A stretch of 64,000 nt of DNA, from the NCBI GenBank assembly GCA_963847675.1, contig CAWKAP010000005.1, forward strand, positions 124,001 to 188,000, given 5' to 3'. Positions 9,837 through 18,030 of the stretch are shown in pieces. Both the position numbers and the translations under genes were made by a program. The DNA comes from JADJWR01 sp963847675. GTDB lineage: Bacteria; Pseudomonadota; Gammaproteobacteria; Burkholderiales; Burkholderiaceae_F. Position 1 is the stretch's first letter. Each line of letters opens with the position of its first letter. The notes below the pieces were generated by a model that was not told the origin of the DNA, searched no databases, and saw only the letters and a program-made list of their open reading frames with translations.

Positions 9837-10988
9837 CTAGCGCCTGCCGCGGGCGCGTATCCAGTCGAGCTTGGCCGTGTACAGCTCGCGCTCGCGGCGC
9901 GTGGTGCTCGCCTCCAGCGCACGCGCCATGTGCTCGCGCGCCTGCTCGACGTTGCCCAGCCGGAAGTCGACCACGCCAAGCCAGTAGTGGAACTCGTGGT
10001 TGTCCTCGTCGCGCGCGAGTTCGCGGCTGAACATCGCCTTTGCCGCATCGAAGTCGTGCTTCTTCATCGCGGCCATGCCGAGGTTGAAGTAGTAGAACGG
10101 CGGCTCAGGTTCGATCTGCGCCAGCCGGCGCTGCAGCGTCGCCGCATCTGCCATCCGGCCCTGCCGGGTGTACGTCGTGGCGAGGTTCGCCAGCGCCGTC
10201 CGGTTGTCGTCATCGCGCTCGAGCACGTGGCGGAACACGGCAGCCGCCTGAGGCAGGGCGCCGCGGCGGAGGTAAACGACGCCGAGCGTGCTGAGCGAAC
10301 CCAGGAAGGCGGGGTCCTGCAGCACGGCCTCGCGCGCCCACGCGTACGCGTCATCGATACGCCCGTCGACGAGCGCCTCGACGGCGCGGTTGTTCATGAA
10401 CATGGCAAGCACCGTTGCCTCGGCGATCTCGCGGGTGCGCAGGCCCTTCAGTTCCTCCGGCGGCAGGAAGTCGACCGTCATGTCTTCAGCCACCGGATAG
10501 CGGGGATCAACGAAGCGCCGGCCGACGGTGACGTTCACGTGTCCGCTGCGCAGGATGAGATTGCCGCTGCGGCTGATCGTCTCCTCGAGATAGGCGCTCT
10601 GGTAACGCACCTGCAGCCCAAGTTCCCTGGCGAAGGCCGCCGTCATCACGACCAGCGACAGGCAGTTGCCGGCGCGCGCGTCGAAAGCCTGTGCCGCGGT
10701 GCGGGTCATGCCGGTGTCGTAGTCGATCTTCAGCTCGCCGGTGGTGTATAGCGACTCGAGCAGGCCACGTGACACACCCTTGCGGCGCAGTTCGGCAATG
10801 ACGTCGGGACGCTGCAGGTACTGCCGCATCGGTTCGCTGATCGCGAAAACAGCATCGGCGCCGATGCGCTCCGATGGCGCCGCGAACAGGCTGTCGTCGA
10901 GCAGGGCATCCGGCGGCGGCGCCAACCCTTGCGGGCCGGCGCAGGCGGCCAGGACGCAGCAGAGCGAAAGCAGGAGCCAGTTACGCAT
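9837..10988 (-). CDS. TPR-repeat lipoprotein with a transglutaminase-like core
   Basis: A 383-residue predicted lipoprotein. The ATG at 10988 is preferred over an upstream one because it follows an AGGAG site and gives a clean lipoprotein signal (MRNWLLLSLCCVLAAC). After the signal comes a region of about 150 residues with ARAGNCLSLVVMTAAFAREL, then GHVNVTV and DMTVDFLP. That Cys...His...Asp order resembles the transglutaminase-like cysteine protease fold, though the triad is not proven here. The C-terminal half consists of several tetratricopeptide repeats (for example LGVVYLRRGALPQAAAVF and NLATTYTRQGRMADAA). A role in envelope protein assembly or processing is possible. No partner gene is adjacent. 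Confidence 0.8.
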   Translation of the reverse strand: MRNWLLLSLCCVLAACAGPQGLAPPPDALLDDSLFAAPSERIGADAVFAISEPMRQYLQRPDVIAELRRKGVSRGLLESLYTTGELKIDYDTGMTRTAAQAFDARAGNCLSLVVMTAAFARELGLQVRYQSAYLEETISRSGNLILRSGHVNVTVGRRFVDPRYPVAEDMTVDFLPPEELKGLRTREIAEATVLAMFMNNRAVEALVDGRIDDAYAWAREAVLQDPAFLGSLSTLGVVYLRRGALPQAAAVFRHVLERDDDNRTALANLATTYTRQGRMADAATLQRRLAQIEPEPPFYYFNLGMAAMKKHDFDAAKAMFSRELARDEDNHEFHYWLGVVDFRLGNVEQAREHMARALEASTTRRERELYTAKLDWIRARGRR

Positions 10989-11140
10989 GGGGTCGCTCCT
11001 TGGTCGGCAAGGAATCGGACCGTCGTGATGGCAACACGTCGAGACCGTATTCTGCACCCATGCGTTGCGGCGCGGGCACCCGGTCGTCGAGACGCGGTAT
11101 CAGCGGCGGGTACGCCGGCGAGGAAGGCGCCGGCTGAGGC

Positions 11141-11641
11141 TCAGGCGCGCCGCGCGTAGGTCACGAAATCGACCGCGAACCCCCGCCCGTCGCTGGCCGG
11201 CAGGTGCTCTCGCTTCGTTTCGATCCATTGAGCTTGATCGAAGGGCGGGAATTCGCTGTCGCCCTCGAAATCCGCGTCGATCTCGGTGACGATGAGCCGC
11301 TGAGCGCGGGGCAGCACCTCGCGGTACAGCTGAGCGCCGCCGATGACGAACACCTCGTCCGTGCCCGCGCAAAGCGCCAGCGCTGCGTCGAGGCCCGGCG
11401 CAACCTCGGCACCGGCAGCGGTGAAGCCCGCCTGCCGCGACACGACGATGCTGCGTCGGCCCGGCAAGGGCCGGCCGATCGACTCCCAGGTCTTTCGACC
11501 CATCACGATCGGGTGTCCCATCGTCATGCGCTTGAAGTGCGCCAGGTCCTCGGGCAAGCGCCACGGCAGCGTGCCGCCGCGCCCGATGACGCCGTTGCGC
11601 GCGCGAGCGACGATCAGGGTGATGCGGGGCAGGCTGCTCAT
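11141..11641 (-). CDS. folA: Dihydrofolate reductase
   Basis: NADPH-dependent reductase regenerating tetrahydrofolate from the dihydrofolate made by ThyA; 166 residues. The N-terminal IVARARNGVIGRGGTLPWRLPEDLAHFK has the family's substrate-binding acid (Glu in PEDL). GRKTWESIGRPLPGR and VIGGAQLYREVLP form the NADPH site, and IDADFEGDSEFPPF is the usual late segment. The start at 11641 overlaps the stop of the upstream transporter gene by 4 bases (ATGA), so translation is probably coupled. It is the last gene of a thyA-eamA-folA unit. Confidence 0.96.
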   Translation of the reverse strand: MSSLPRITLIVARARNGVIGRGGTLPWRLPEDLAHFKRMTMGHPIVMGRKTWESIGRPLPGRRSIVVSRQAGFTAAGAEVAPGLDAALALCAGTDEVFVIGGAQLYREVLPRAQRLIVTEIDADFEGDSEFPPFDQAQWIETKREHLPASDGRGFAVDFVTYARRA

Positions 11642-12513
11642 GGCGAAGGGCGGCGAAGCAGGGCCGAGGCGATGGCGAGGATAACGAACAGCGCCGCGAC
11701 CCAGTCCTGCCAGCGCGGCACTTCGCCGACGATGGCGATCGCCGTGACGGTCCCGACCACCGGAACCGCCATGATCGAGAACGCGCTGGCCGTCGGCGGC
11801 AGCGTGCGGGCGAGGTCGAACCACACGACCTGGGCAATGCCGTAGTTGATCACCACGCCCCAGGCGAGCGCCGCCCACATCGGCGCCGAGAACTGCCAGC
11901 GCGGCCACGGCTCGACGAGAGGCGCGATCAGCCAGAACGCGATCGACGACAGCAGCATCATCCACACGGTGATGGCCTGCGTGGACAGCACAAGCCGGGT
12001 GCGGCGCATCCGGATCGTGCCGAGCGCCCACGAGAGCGCGGCGATCTGCATCCAGACGACGCCGAGCGGTCGTCCGGCGAGCGCGACCAGTTCATGCGCC
12101 AGCAGCAGGGCGATGGCAAGCAGCGCGCAGGCCATCGCAACGAAAACACGCGCCGTCAGCCGCTCGCCGAAGAAGAGCACCGCCAGTGCGGCGGTCCAGA
12201 TCGGCATCGTGAAGCCGAGGATCGCCGCGCGTCCCGAGGCGAGTTCCTGCACGCCGAGGATCGAGAACAGGTGCCAGCCGAGCACATTGGGCGCGGCAAG
12301 CAGCGCAACCGGCAGCCAGGCACTGCGTGGCAGCCGCACGTCGCGGCCGCGGGCGGAGAACCAGGCGAGCAGCAGCAGCGAGCCGCCGGTCATTGTCGCC
12401 GCCCGGAAATAAAGCGGCGACAGCTCGCGCAGCGAGAACTTCATGATCGGCCAGTTCAGGCCCCAGGCCAGCGTGAGGCCGATCAGCCCGGCCAGGGCGG
12501 CGCCGCGCAGCAA
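11638..12513 (-). CDS. EamA/DMT-family transporter
   Basis: An inner-membrane drug/metabolite transporter of the EamA family, about 290 residues with ten predicted membrane segments in two similar halves. Recognisable pieces are AWGLNWPIMKFSL, SPLYFRAATM and the second-half FSIMAVPVVGTVTA. No ATG lies at the right place. A TTG at 12513, about 9 bases after a GGAG, gives a sensible N-terminus (LLRGAALAGLIGLTLAWG), and I chose it. Overlap of 4 bases with folA and a gap of only 23 bases to thyA place a transporter inside a folate/thymidylate unit. The substrate cannot be inferred. Confidence 0.82.
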   Translation of the reverse strand: MLRGAALAGLIGLTLAWGLNWPIMKFSLRELSPLYFRAATMTGGSLLLLAWFSARGRDVRLPRSAWLPVALLAAPNVLGWHLFSILGVQELASGRAAILGFTMPIWTAALAVLFFGERLTARVFVAMACALLAIALLLAHELVALAGRPLGVVWMQIAALSWALGTIRMRRTRLVLSTQAITVWMMLLSSIAFWLIAPLVEPWPRWQFSAPMWAALAWGVVINYGIAQVVWFDLARTLPPTASAFSIMAVPVVGTVTAIAIVGEVPRWQDWVAALFVILAIASALLRRPSP

Positions 12514-12536
12514 GGTCAGGAACTCCGAGGCAGGTT

Positions 12537-13331
12537 CTAGACCGCCACCGGCGCCTTGATGTGCGGGTGCGGGTCGTAGTCGACGATCTCGAAGTCGTCG
12601 TAGGCGTAGTCGAACAGCGTCGGCGGCCGGCGGCGGATGACGAGCTTCGGATACGGCCGTGGCTCTCGCGTCAGCTGCTCGCGCACCTGATCGAAGTGGT
12701 TCGAGTAGATGTGGCAGTCGCCGCCGGTCCAGACGAAGTCGCCGACGTCGAGGTCGCACTGCTGCGCGACCATGTGTGTCAGCAGGCTGTAGCTGGCGAT
12801 GTTGAAGGGCACGCCGAGGAAGATGTCACAGGAGCGTTGGTACAGCTGGCACGACAGGCGACCCTCGGCGACGTAGAACTGGAACAGCAGATGACACGGC
12901 GGCAGCCGCATCTTCGGGATGTCGCTGACGTTCCAGGCGGAGACGATCAGCCGCCGCGAGTCGGGGTTCGCTCTGATCTCGCGCAGGACGCTGCCGATCT
13001 GGTCGATATGGCCGCCGTCGGGCGTCGGCCACGAACGCCACTGCACGCCGTAGACCGGACCGAGTTCGCCGTGCTCGTCGGCCCATTCGTCCCAGATCGT
13101 GACCTTGTTCTCGTGCAGGTAGCGCAGGTTCGACTCGCCGCGCAGGAACCAGAGCAGCTCGTGGATGATCGAGCGCAGGTGCAGCTTCTTGGTGGTGACC
13201 AGCGGAAAGCCTTCGCCGAGGGCGAAGCGCAGCTGATAGCCGAACACCGAGCGTGCTCCGGTGCCGGTGCGGTCGCGCTTGTCGACGCCGTGCTCGAACA
13301 CATGGCGCATGAAGTCTTCGTACTGGCGCAT
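12537..13331 (-). CDS. thyA: Thymidylate synthase
   Basis: Folate-dependent thymidylate synthase methylating dUMP with methylene-tetrahydrofolate; 264 residues, the E. coli length. Diagnostic pieces are RTGTGARSVFGYQLRF, LHLRSIIHELLWFLRG, TIWDEWADEHGELGPVYG, the catalytic cysteine in LPPCHLLFQFYV, QRSCDIFLGVPFNIASY and GDCHIYSNH. It heads the thyA-eamA-folA unit, so the enzyme that makes dihydrofolate is expressed with the one that recycles it. The ATG at 13331 is the family start. Confidence 0.97.
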   Translation of the reverse strand: MRQYEDFMRHVFEHGVDKRDRTGTGARSVFGYQLRFALGEGFPLVTTKKLHLRSIIHELLWFLRGESNLRYLHENKVTIWDEWADEHGELGPVYGVQWRSWPTPDGGHIDQIGSVLREIRANPDSRRLIVSAWNVSDIPKMRLPPCHLLFQFYVAEGRLSCQLYQRSCDIFLGVPFNIASYSLLTHMVAQQCDLDVGDFVWTGGDCHIYSNHFDQVREQLTREPRPYPKLVIRRRPPTLFDYAYDDFEIVDYDPHPHIKAPVAV

Positions 13332-13342
13332 GGCGCGCGATT

Positions 13343-14248
13343 CTACTGAGCGTCGGCCCGCTCCTGCCGGCTGACCTCGCGCAGCTTCATTTCGACGTAC
13401 GCGCTGCGCTCGATCTCGTGCAGTTGCCGCGGATAGCGCTCGGTCGCGTCGAACCAGCGCTGCAGGCTCGCATCCAGCCGCTGCGGGGCCGGCAGGTGCT
13501 GCGCGGCGAGGTAAGCGTCGATCGCGAGGTAGTAGCGCATCACATTGCGTTCGATCACGCCCTGCAGGCCGTCGACGTAAAGCGGCGCTCCATCGGCCTG
13601 CCGCCCTACGACGCTGAATCCGACCTTGTCCCAGCCCAGTGTCGCCAGATAGGCGTGCGTCGCCAGGTACGCCAGCGCCCCGTACGAGTAGGCATAGGCC
13701 ACGTGCAGCAAGGAACCGTCCTGCAGCGGCACGACCTCGACGTGCAGCCGATAGTCGTGGGTGTCGAGCGGACCGGTCGGAGCGCGCAGGACGACATTCA
13801 GGTAGTCGTCGCCGGCGTAGGCAAGCTCGAACGCGAATCGGAGCCAGTGCACGCTGGCCAGCGGCTGGTCGTATTTGCGTCCGATGCCGACATCGAGGAC
13901 GTCGCCCTGCGGCCCGCGAGCCGGCCGGCAGTACTTGACGTTCAGGTGCAGGACCAGGATGCGGCACCACCCGTCAGTACGCTCGAGGGCGCCGCGTACC
14001 TGCGCGTAGGTCTGATCGACAAGCGCATACACGTTTCCCTGCAAGCGGCCGGAGGCGTCACTCGCGGTCAGGTACAAGGGCCCATCGAATGGCTTCTGCT
14101 CTGGCCGGCTGCGCATTTCGGCGAAGCGCTGGCGCAGGCCCGCTGCCGCTGCGGTTGGCGGATCCTCCGCAGCGCTGGCGAACGGGTCCGGCGCGAGCAC
14201 GACGAGCAGGACCAGTCGTGCGGCGGTCTGAGCGATCCAGCTTCCCAT
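13343..14248 (-). CDS. Hypothetical exported protein
   Basis: A 301-residue protein with an N-terminal hydrophobic stretch typical of a Sec signal (IAQTAARLVLLVVLAPDPFASA). The ATG at 14248 is chosen because the longer reading frame upstream adds a non-signal extension. The mature part is mixed alpha/beta without membrane segments or low complexity, with pieces such as CRILVLHLNVKYCRP, YRLHVEVVPLQDGSLLHVAYAYSYGA and RNVMRYYLAIDAYL. I do not recognise the family. It ends 11 bases upstream of the thyA start on the same strand and could be the first gene of that transcript. A periplasmic location is the only inference offered. Confidence 0.7.
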   Translation of the reverse strand: MGSWIAQTAARLVLLVVLAPDPFASAAEDPPTAAAAGLRQRFAEMRSRPEQKPFDGPLYLTASDASGRLQGNVYALVDQTYAQVRGALERTDGWCRILVLHLNVKYCRPARGPQGDVLDVGIGRKYDQPLASVHWLRFAFELAYAGDDYLNVVLRAPTGPLDTHDYRLHVEVVPLQDGSLLHVAYAYSYGALAYLATHAYLATLGWDKVGFSVVGRQADGAPLYVDGLQGVIERNVMRYYLAIDAYLAAQHLPAPQRLDASLQRWFDATERYPRQLHEIERSAYVEMKLREVSRQERADAQ

Positions 14249-14496
14249 TGCAACCCAGCATGCGTCTGGCGGGAACGATGCGTCTGAAATCGTCGGCGCA
14301 TCGGGTTCGCAAGTCGTGCCCTGGGTCAATACTCTGAGCAGAGGCGCCAGATAGGCGTGATTACGCACGCATTTCTTCGAACAGCGCCAGAAGGTGGGAG
14401 TCGATAGATTGCGCCTGCTCTTCAACTTCCTTCTTCCGGGCCAAGCTTGCCGGGTTACGGCCGCGTCTTGGCACCGCCCCTCTTAGAGGAGACAAC

Positions 14497-15696
14497 ATGT
14501 CAGCAGCATCGATCAACAGCGGGCGTCGTCGCGTCCTTGCCGGCGGCGTAGGCGTCTTCGCTGCCTCCAGTCTCGGGGCCTTCGTGCATCCGGCCTGGGC
14601 GCAGGCCAGGCCGCTGCCCCAGTACGTGGCGTGGAAGAACGCGGCGAGCATGATCGTCCACTCGCCGAATACGCTCGAGACGAAGCGCGCCGCGCTGGCG
14701 AAGAATCTGATCACTGCGGAGCACGATCTCTACGTCCGCAACAACCTCACGCCGCCGAGCGACTCGATCGTCGCCGACCGGGATGCCTGGGAGGTCGCGT
14801 TCGAAGGTGTCGGCAAGCCGCGCACGTTGAAGGTCGCCGACCTGAAGGCGATGGGCAAGACCGACGTGACGATGGTGCTGCAGTGCTCGGGTAACGGGCG
14901 CGCGTACTTTCCGCACAAGCCGAGCGGCACGCAGTGGAGTGTCGGCGCCGCCGGCTGCGTCACCTGGGGCGGCGTTCCGCTCAAGCGGGTGGTTGCGTCG
15001 CTTGGCGGTGTGCAGGCCGGGATGGTCTACCTCACCGGAACGGGCGGCGAGACGATTCCTGCCGGAATCGATCCGAAGACCGTCATCGTCGAGCGCTCGG
15101 TGCCGGTCAAGGCCCTCGACGACGCGATGCTCGCGTGGGAACTGAACGGCAATCCCATCTCGCTTGGCCACGGCGGTCCACTCCGGCTGATCGTGCCGGG
15201 CTATACCGGTGTCAACAACGTCAAGTACGTCAAACGCATTGCGTTCACGGCACAGCAGACCGATGCGCGCATTCAGGCGGGGCGGTACCGGATCGTGCCG
15301 CTCGGCGGCAAGGCCAATCCGACGCTTCCATCGGTCTGGGAAATGTCCGTCAAGTCGTGGATCACGCTGCCCGCACCGGAAGCAGGCTCTGTTCCCGCCG
15401 GGTCGGTGTGGATCCAGGGCGTGGCGTTCGGTGGAACGACCGCGGCGAAGAGCGTCGAAGTCTCGATCGACGGCGGCAAGACCTGGCGCACCGCGTACTT
15501 CGTCGGCCCCGATCTGGGCAAGTTCGCGTGGCGGCAGTTCGTGCTGCCGGTGCGCCTGAAGCCGGGCACGTACATGCTGGCCAGCCGGGCGACCGACGCG
15601 AACGGCAACGTGCAGCCCGAGAAGCGGGTTGAAAACGCGTCCGGCTACAACAACACGAGCTGGCGCGACCACGCGATCCAGATCACCGTCGCCTGA
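14497..15696 (+). CDS. sorA: Sulfite dehydrogenase molybdopterin subunit (SorA-like)
   Basis: A periplasmic oxidoreductase of the sulfite oxidase family, 399 residues. A Tat-type signal (NSGRRRVLAGGVGVF) fits export with the molybdenum cofactor already inserted. The Mo-ligating cysteine lies in LQCSGNGRAYF (Cys130), followed by VGAAGCVTWGGVPLK and the sugar-phosphate-binding HGGPLRLIVPGYTG. A C-terminal Ig-like dimerisation domain (VEVSIDGGKTWR) closes it. The next gene encodes a cytochrome c whose ATG overlaps this stop by one base, as in the SorAB sulfite:cytochrome c oxidoreductase. A related SoxC-like role is possible, but no other sox genes are visible. A ribosome-binding site GAGGAGA precedes the ATG. 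Confidence 0.88.
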   Translation: MSAASINSGRRRVLAGGVGVFAASSLGAFVHPAWAQARPLPQYVAWKNAASMIVHSPNTLETKRAALAKNLITAEHDLYVRNNLTPPSDSIVADRDAWEVAFEGVGKPRTLKVADLKAMGKTDVTMVLQCSGNGRAYFPHKPSGTQWSVGAAGCVTWGGVPLKRVVASLGGVQAGMVYLTGTGGETIPAGIDPKTVIVERSVPVKALDDAMLAWELNGNPISLGHGGPLRLIVPGYTGVNNVKYVKRIAFTAQQTDARIQAGRYRIVPLGGKANPTLPSVWEMSVKSWITLPAPEAGSVPAGSVWIQGVAFGGTTAAKSVEVSIDGGKTWRTAYFVGPDLGKFAWRQFVLPVRLKPGTYMLASRATDANGNVQPEKRVENASGYNNTSWRDHAIQITVA

Positions 15697-16073
15697 TGAC
15701 GGTCGCTGAGCAAGCTCGCCGCGTCGTCCCTGGCTGGCGCGGCTGCGGCGCGGTCGTGCTGCTTGCCGCGTCGCTCCTGCTGGCGCCGCTCGTTGCCGGG
15801 GCGCAGGCAGGTGCCGGCAAGGACGAAGCGGCCCGGAAGCTCTTTACTTCGACCGCTCAGCCGCCCTGCGGCCTGTGCCACGTGCTTGCCGATGCCGGCA
15901 CGTCGGGAAGAATCGGCCCGAGCCTCGACGAACTGAAGCCCGACGCCGATCGCGTGACCCGCGCGCTCAGGCAGGGTGTCGGCGTGATGCCCGCCTTCGA
16001 AGAGTCGCTGACCGACGAACAGATCGCCACGCTCGCGCGCTACGTCGCGCGCGTGACCGGCGGAGCGAAGTAG
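15696..16073 (+). CDS. sorB: Monoheme cytochrome c subunit (SorB-like)
   Basis: A 125-residue c-type cytochrome, the likely electron acceptor of the preceding molybdoenzyme. A signal-type hydrophobic segment (VVLLAASLLLAPLVAGAQA) is followed by a single haem site CGLCH (58-62) and a distal Met ligand in GVGVMPAF, with a terminal helix LTDEQIATLARYVARV typical of class I cytochromes. The ATG shares one base with the stop of the molybdenum subunit, a strong sign of coupled synthesis of a heterodimer. Electrons would pass on to a cytochrome oxidase. Confidence 0.88.
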   Translation: MTVAEQARRVVPGWRGCGAVVLLAASLLLAPLVAGAQAGAGKDEAARKLFTSTAQPPCGLCHVLADAGTSGRIGPSLDELKPDADRVTRALRQGVGVMPAFEESLTDEQIATLARYVARVTGGAK

Positions 16074-16135
16074 GGCGGACGCCGGTTCGTCGGACGAGGC
16101 GCGAGTCGTCCCGCCGCGCGATGTGGCGCGGCGGT

Positions 16136-16855
16136 TCAGGCGCCGATCCGCGCGGCCAGGTCCTCGAGATCGGCGGCCACCACGTCCCATGCCTCCTCGG
16201 CGCGCAGGTCGGTGCTCTGCGCCGGCCCGTACTCGGTGGGACGGGGAATGAAGCCGGTGCGCAGCCCGCAGCTGCGCGCGGCCCGCAGATCGCCGTTGTG
16301 TGCGGCCACCATCATCACCTGCTCAGGGGCGAGATCGAGCTGGCGTGCGACCCCGAGGTAGGTGTCGGGATGCGGCTTGTAGCGCTGGAAGGTCTCGGCC
16401 GAGAAGATGTGATCCCACGGCAGTCCGGCGCGCCTGGCCATGTTCGCCAGCAGCGAAATGTTGCCGTTCGACAGCGGCGCGATGAAGTAGCGCCGCTTCA
16501 TGCGCGTGAGGCCGGGGATGCTGTCGGGCCAGGGATCGAGCCGATGCCAGACGCGGTTGATGTGGGCACGCTGCGCCGCTGTCACCTCGATGAGGCCGAG
16601 CATCGGCAACAGCTCGTCGAGGCACTCGTCGTGCAATTCGTCGAGCTTGCGGAAGGCGATCTCGCCGCTGCGCACGCGCTCCATCTGCGGCTGGTAGCGG
16701 GCGCGCCAGAGGTCTGCCAGCCGCAGCCAGTCGGCCTGCAGGCGTTGCGTCGGTCCCCACGCGCCAAGGTCGCGCGCGATGCTGCCGCGCCAGTCGACCA
16801 CGGTGCCGAAGACATCAAAGACGACGGCCTGGACATTGAGAGTGGGTTCGGGCAT
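16136..16855 (-). CDS. Haloacid dehalogenase, type II (HAD superfamily)
   Basis: A cytosolic HAD hydrolase of 239 residues resembling L-2-haloacid dehalogenases. The nucleophile is Asp14 in VVFDVFGTVVDW, followed by LSNGN (motif II), FQRYKPHPDTY (motif III lysine) and AAHNGDLRAARSCGLRTGFI (motif IV). The alpha-helical cap WLRLADLWRARYQPQMERV fits the type II group. The physiological substrate may be a haloacid or a phosphate ester; sequence alone does not decide. It is transcribed away from the transketolase unit. Confidence 0.87.
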   Translation of the reverse strand: MPEPTLNVQAVVFDVFGTVVDWRGSIARDLGAWGPTQRLQADWLRLADLWRARYQPQMERVRSGEIAFRKLDELHDECLDELLPMLGLIEVTAAQRAHINRVWHRLDPWPDSIPGLTRMKRRYFIAPLSNGNISLLANMARRAGLPWDHIFSAETFQRYKPHPDTYLGVARQLDLAPEQVMMVAAHNGDLRAARSCGLRTGFIPRPTEYGPAQSTDLRAEEAWDVVAADLEDLAARIGA

Positions 16856-17181
16856 CGGCGTTGCAGAAGGGTGATCGTGCGGGCGATGCTACGCGCCGTC
16901 CCGCCAGCGGTGTTACGCGGGAACGATCGGAGCCGGCGTCGCGACCTGTTATGGCGATTGCAGGTAGCCCGGATCCGGCACGCACGGATTCCAGCTGCAG
17001 TTAGCAGAGCCCGGCGGCCGCGGGTGAGCGCTGCTGCAGCGCGCCATGACAGGCGTTCACGAAGGGGTGAAACCTTATCCCTTGTCCTCAGCAGGCGCTG
17101 ACTGAAGAATCCGTGCCACTGCATCTCTGTCGCCGATCGCGGCGACTCTTCGATGCTTTCAGCCACATCGAGGAGGACTGG
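16856..17181. other. Divergent intergenic region upstream of the transketolase unit
   Basis: About 326 bases with no credible gene, between the dehalogenase (minus) and the transketolase subunit (plus). It should hold the promoter of the 7-kb plus-strand catabolic unit. One possible operator is an inverted repeat AAGGG/CCCTT at 17062-17066 and 17079-17083. A clear Shine-Dalgarno sequence (GAGGAGG) lies just before the ATG at 17182. No sigma-70 promoter convinced me. Confidence 0.4.
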
Positions 17182-18030
17182 ATGGATAGCAAGGTTCAAC
17201 GTCCATTGTCCGAGCGGGCCTATCGGATCCGCCGCTACGCGTTGCAGATGGGGGAGATCCAGGGCCAGGGATACATAGGCCAGGCGCTTGGATACGCCGA
17301 CGTACTGGCGGTTGCCTACGGGCACGCGCTCAACTACCGGCCGAAAGAACCGATGTGGGAAGGCCGTGATCGCTTCCTGCTGTCCCATGGCCACTACGCG
17401 ATCGCCCTCTACGCGGCGTTGATCGAGGCCGGAATCGTCGACGAAGATGAACTGCAGACCTACGGCTGCGATGACAGCCGGCTGCCCATGTCGGGCATGG
17501 CGAGCTACACGCCGGCCATGGAGATATCGGGTGGCTCCCTCGGCCAGGGTTTGGCGATCGCGGTTGGAATGGCGCTCGGGCTGCGGCAGAAGAAAAGCGC
17601 CGCCTTCGTCTACAACTCGATGTCCGACGGAGAGCTCGACGAAGGCGCAACCTGGGAGGCTGCGCTGTCGGCCGCCCACCACGGGCTGTCGAACCTGATC
17701 TGCCTGATCGACGTCAACAACCAGCAGGCTGACGGCAATTCGAACCGGATGCTCGGTTTCGAGCCGCTGGTGGACAAGTTCAACGCATTCGGCTGGTACA
17801 CGCAGCGCGTCGACGGCAATGATCTGGCGGCGGTTGTCAATGCGTTCGACGCGGCGCGGCAGCTGGAGGCTGCCAAGCCGCGTGCGATCGTCTGCGACAC
17901 GCTGATGGGCAAGGGCGTGCCGTTCCTCGAGAAGCGCGAGAAGAACCACTTCATCCGAGTCGATCCGCCGGAATGGCAGCAGGCGATTGCGGTTCTCGAC
18001 GCGGCGCACGCGGCCGGAGCGACGAAATGA
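17182..18030 (+). CDS. Transketolase, N-terminal (TPP-binding) subunit
   Basis: The thiamine-diphosphate-binding half of a two-gene transketolase, 282 residues. It shows SHGHYAIALYAAL, the substrate channel GSLGQGLAIAVGMALG and the metal/TPP motif SDGELDEGATWEA ending in LICLIDVNNQQADG. The ATG at 17182 follows GAGGAGG; a longer frame to 17113 lacks a ribosome-binding site. It overlaps the C-terminal subunit gene by 4 bases. Split transketolases of this size occur in sugar catabolic loci such as those for apiose (AptA/AptB). Here it heads a unit with a TRAP transporter and dehydrogenases, so it probably serves that pathway rather than central metabolism. Confidence 0.9.
   Translation: MDSKVQRPLSERAYRIRRYALQMGEIQGQGYIGQALGYADVLAVAYGHALNYRPKEPMWEGRDRFLLSHGHYAIALYAALIEAGIVDEDELQTYGCDDSRLPMSGMASYTPAMEISGGSLGQGLAIAVGMALGLRQKKSAAFVYNSMSDGELDEGATWEAALSAAHHGLSNLICLIDVNNQQADGNSNRMLGFEPLVDKFNAFGWYTQRVDGNDLAAVVNAFDAARQLEAAKPRAIVCDTLMGKGVPFLEKREKNHFIRVDPPEWQQAIAVLDAAHAAGATK

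Noticed and set aside
16856..17181. Riboswitch or small RNA in the 326-base gap upstream of the split transketolase
   Set aside because: No conserved core such as a THI box and no strong terminator-like stem was seen; only a weak inverted repeat.
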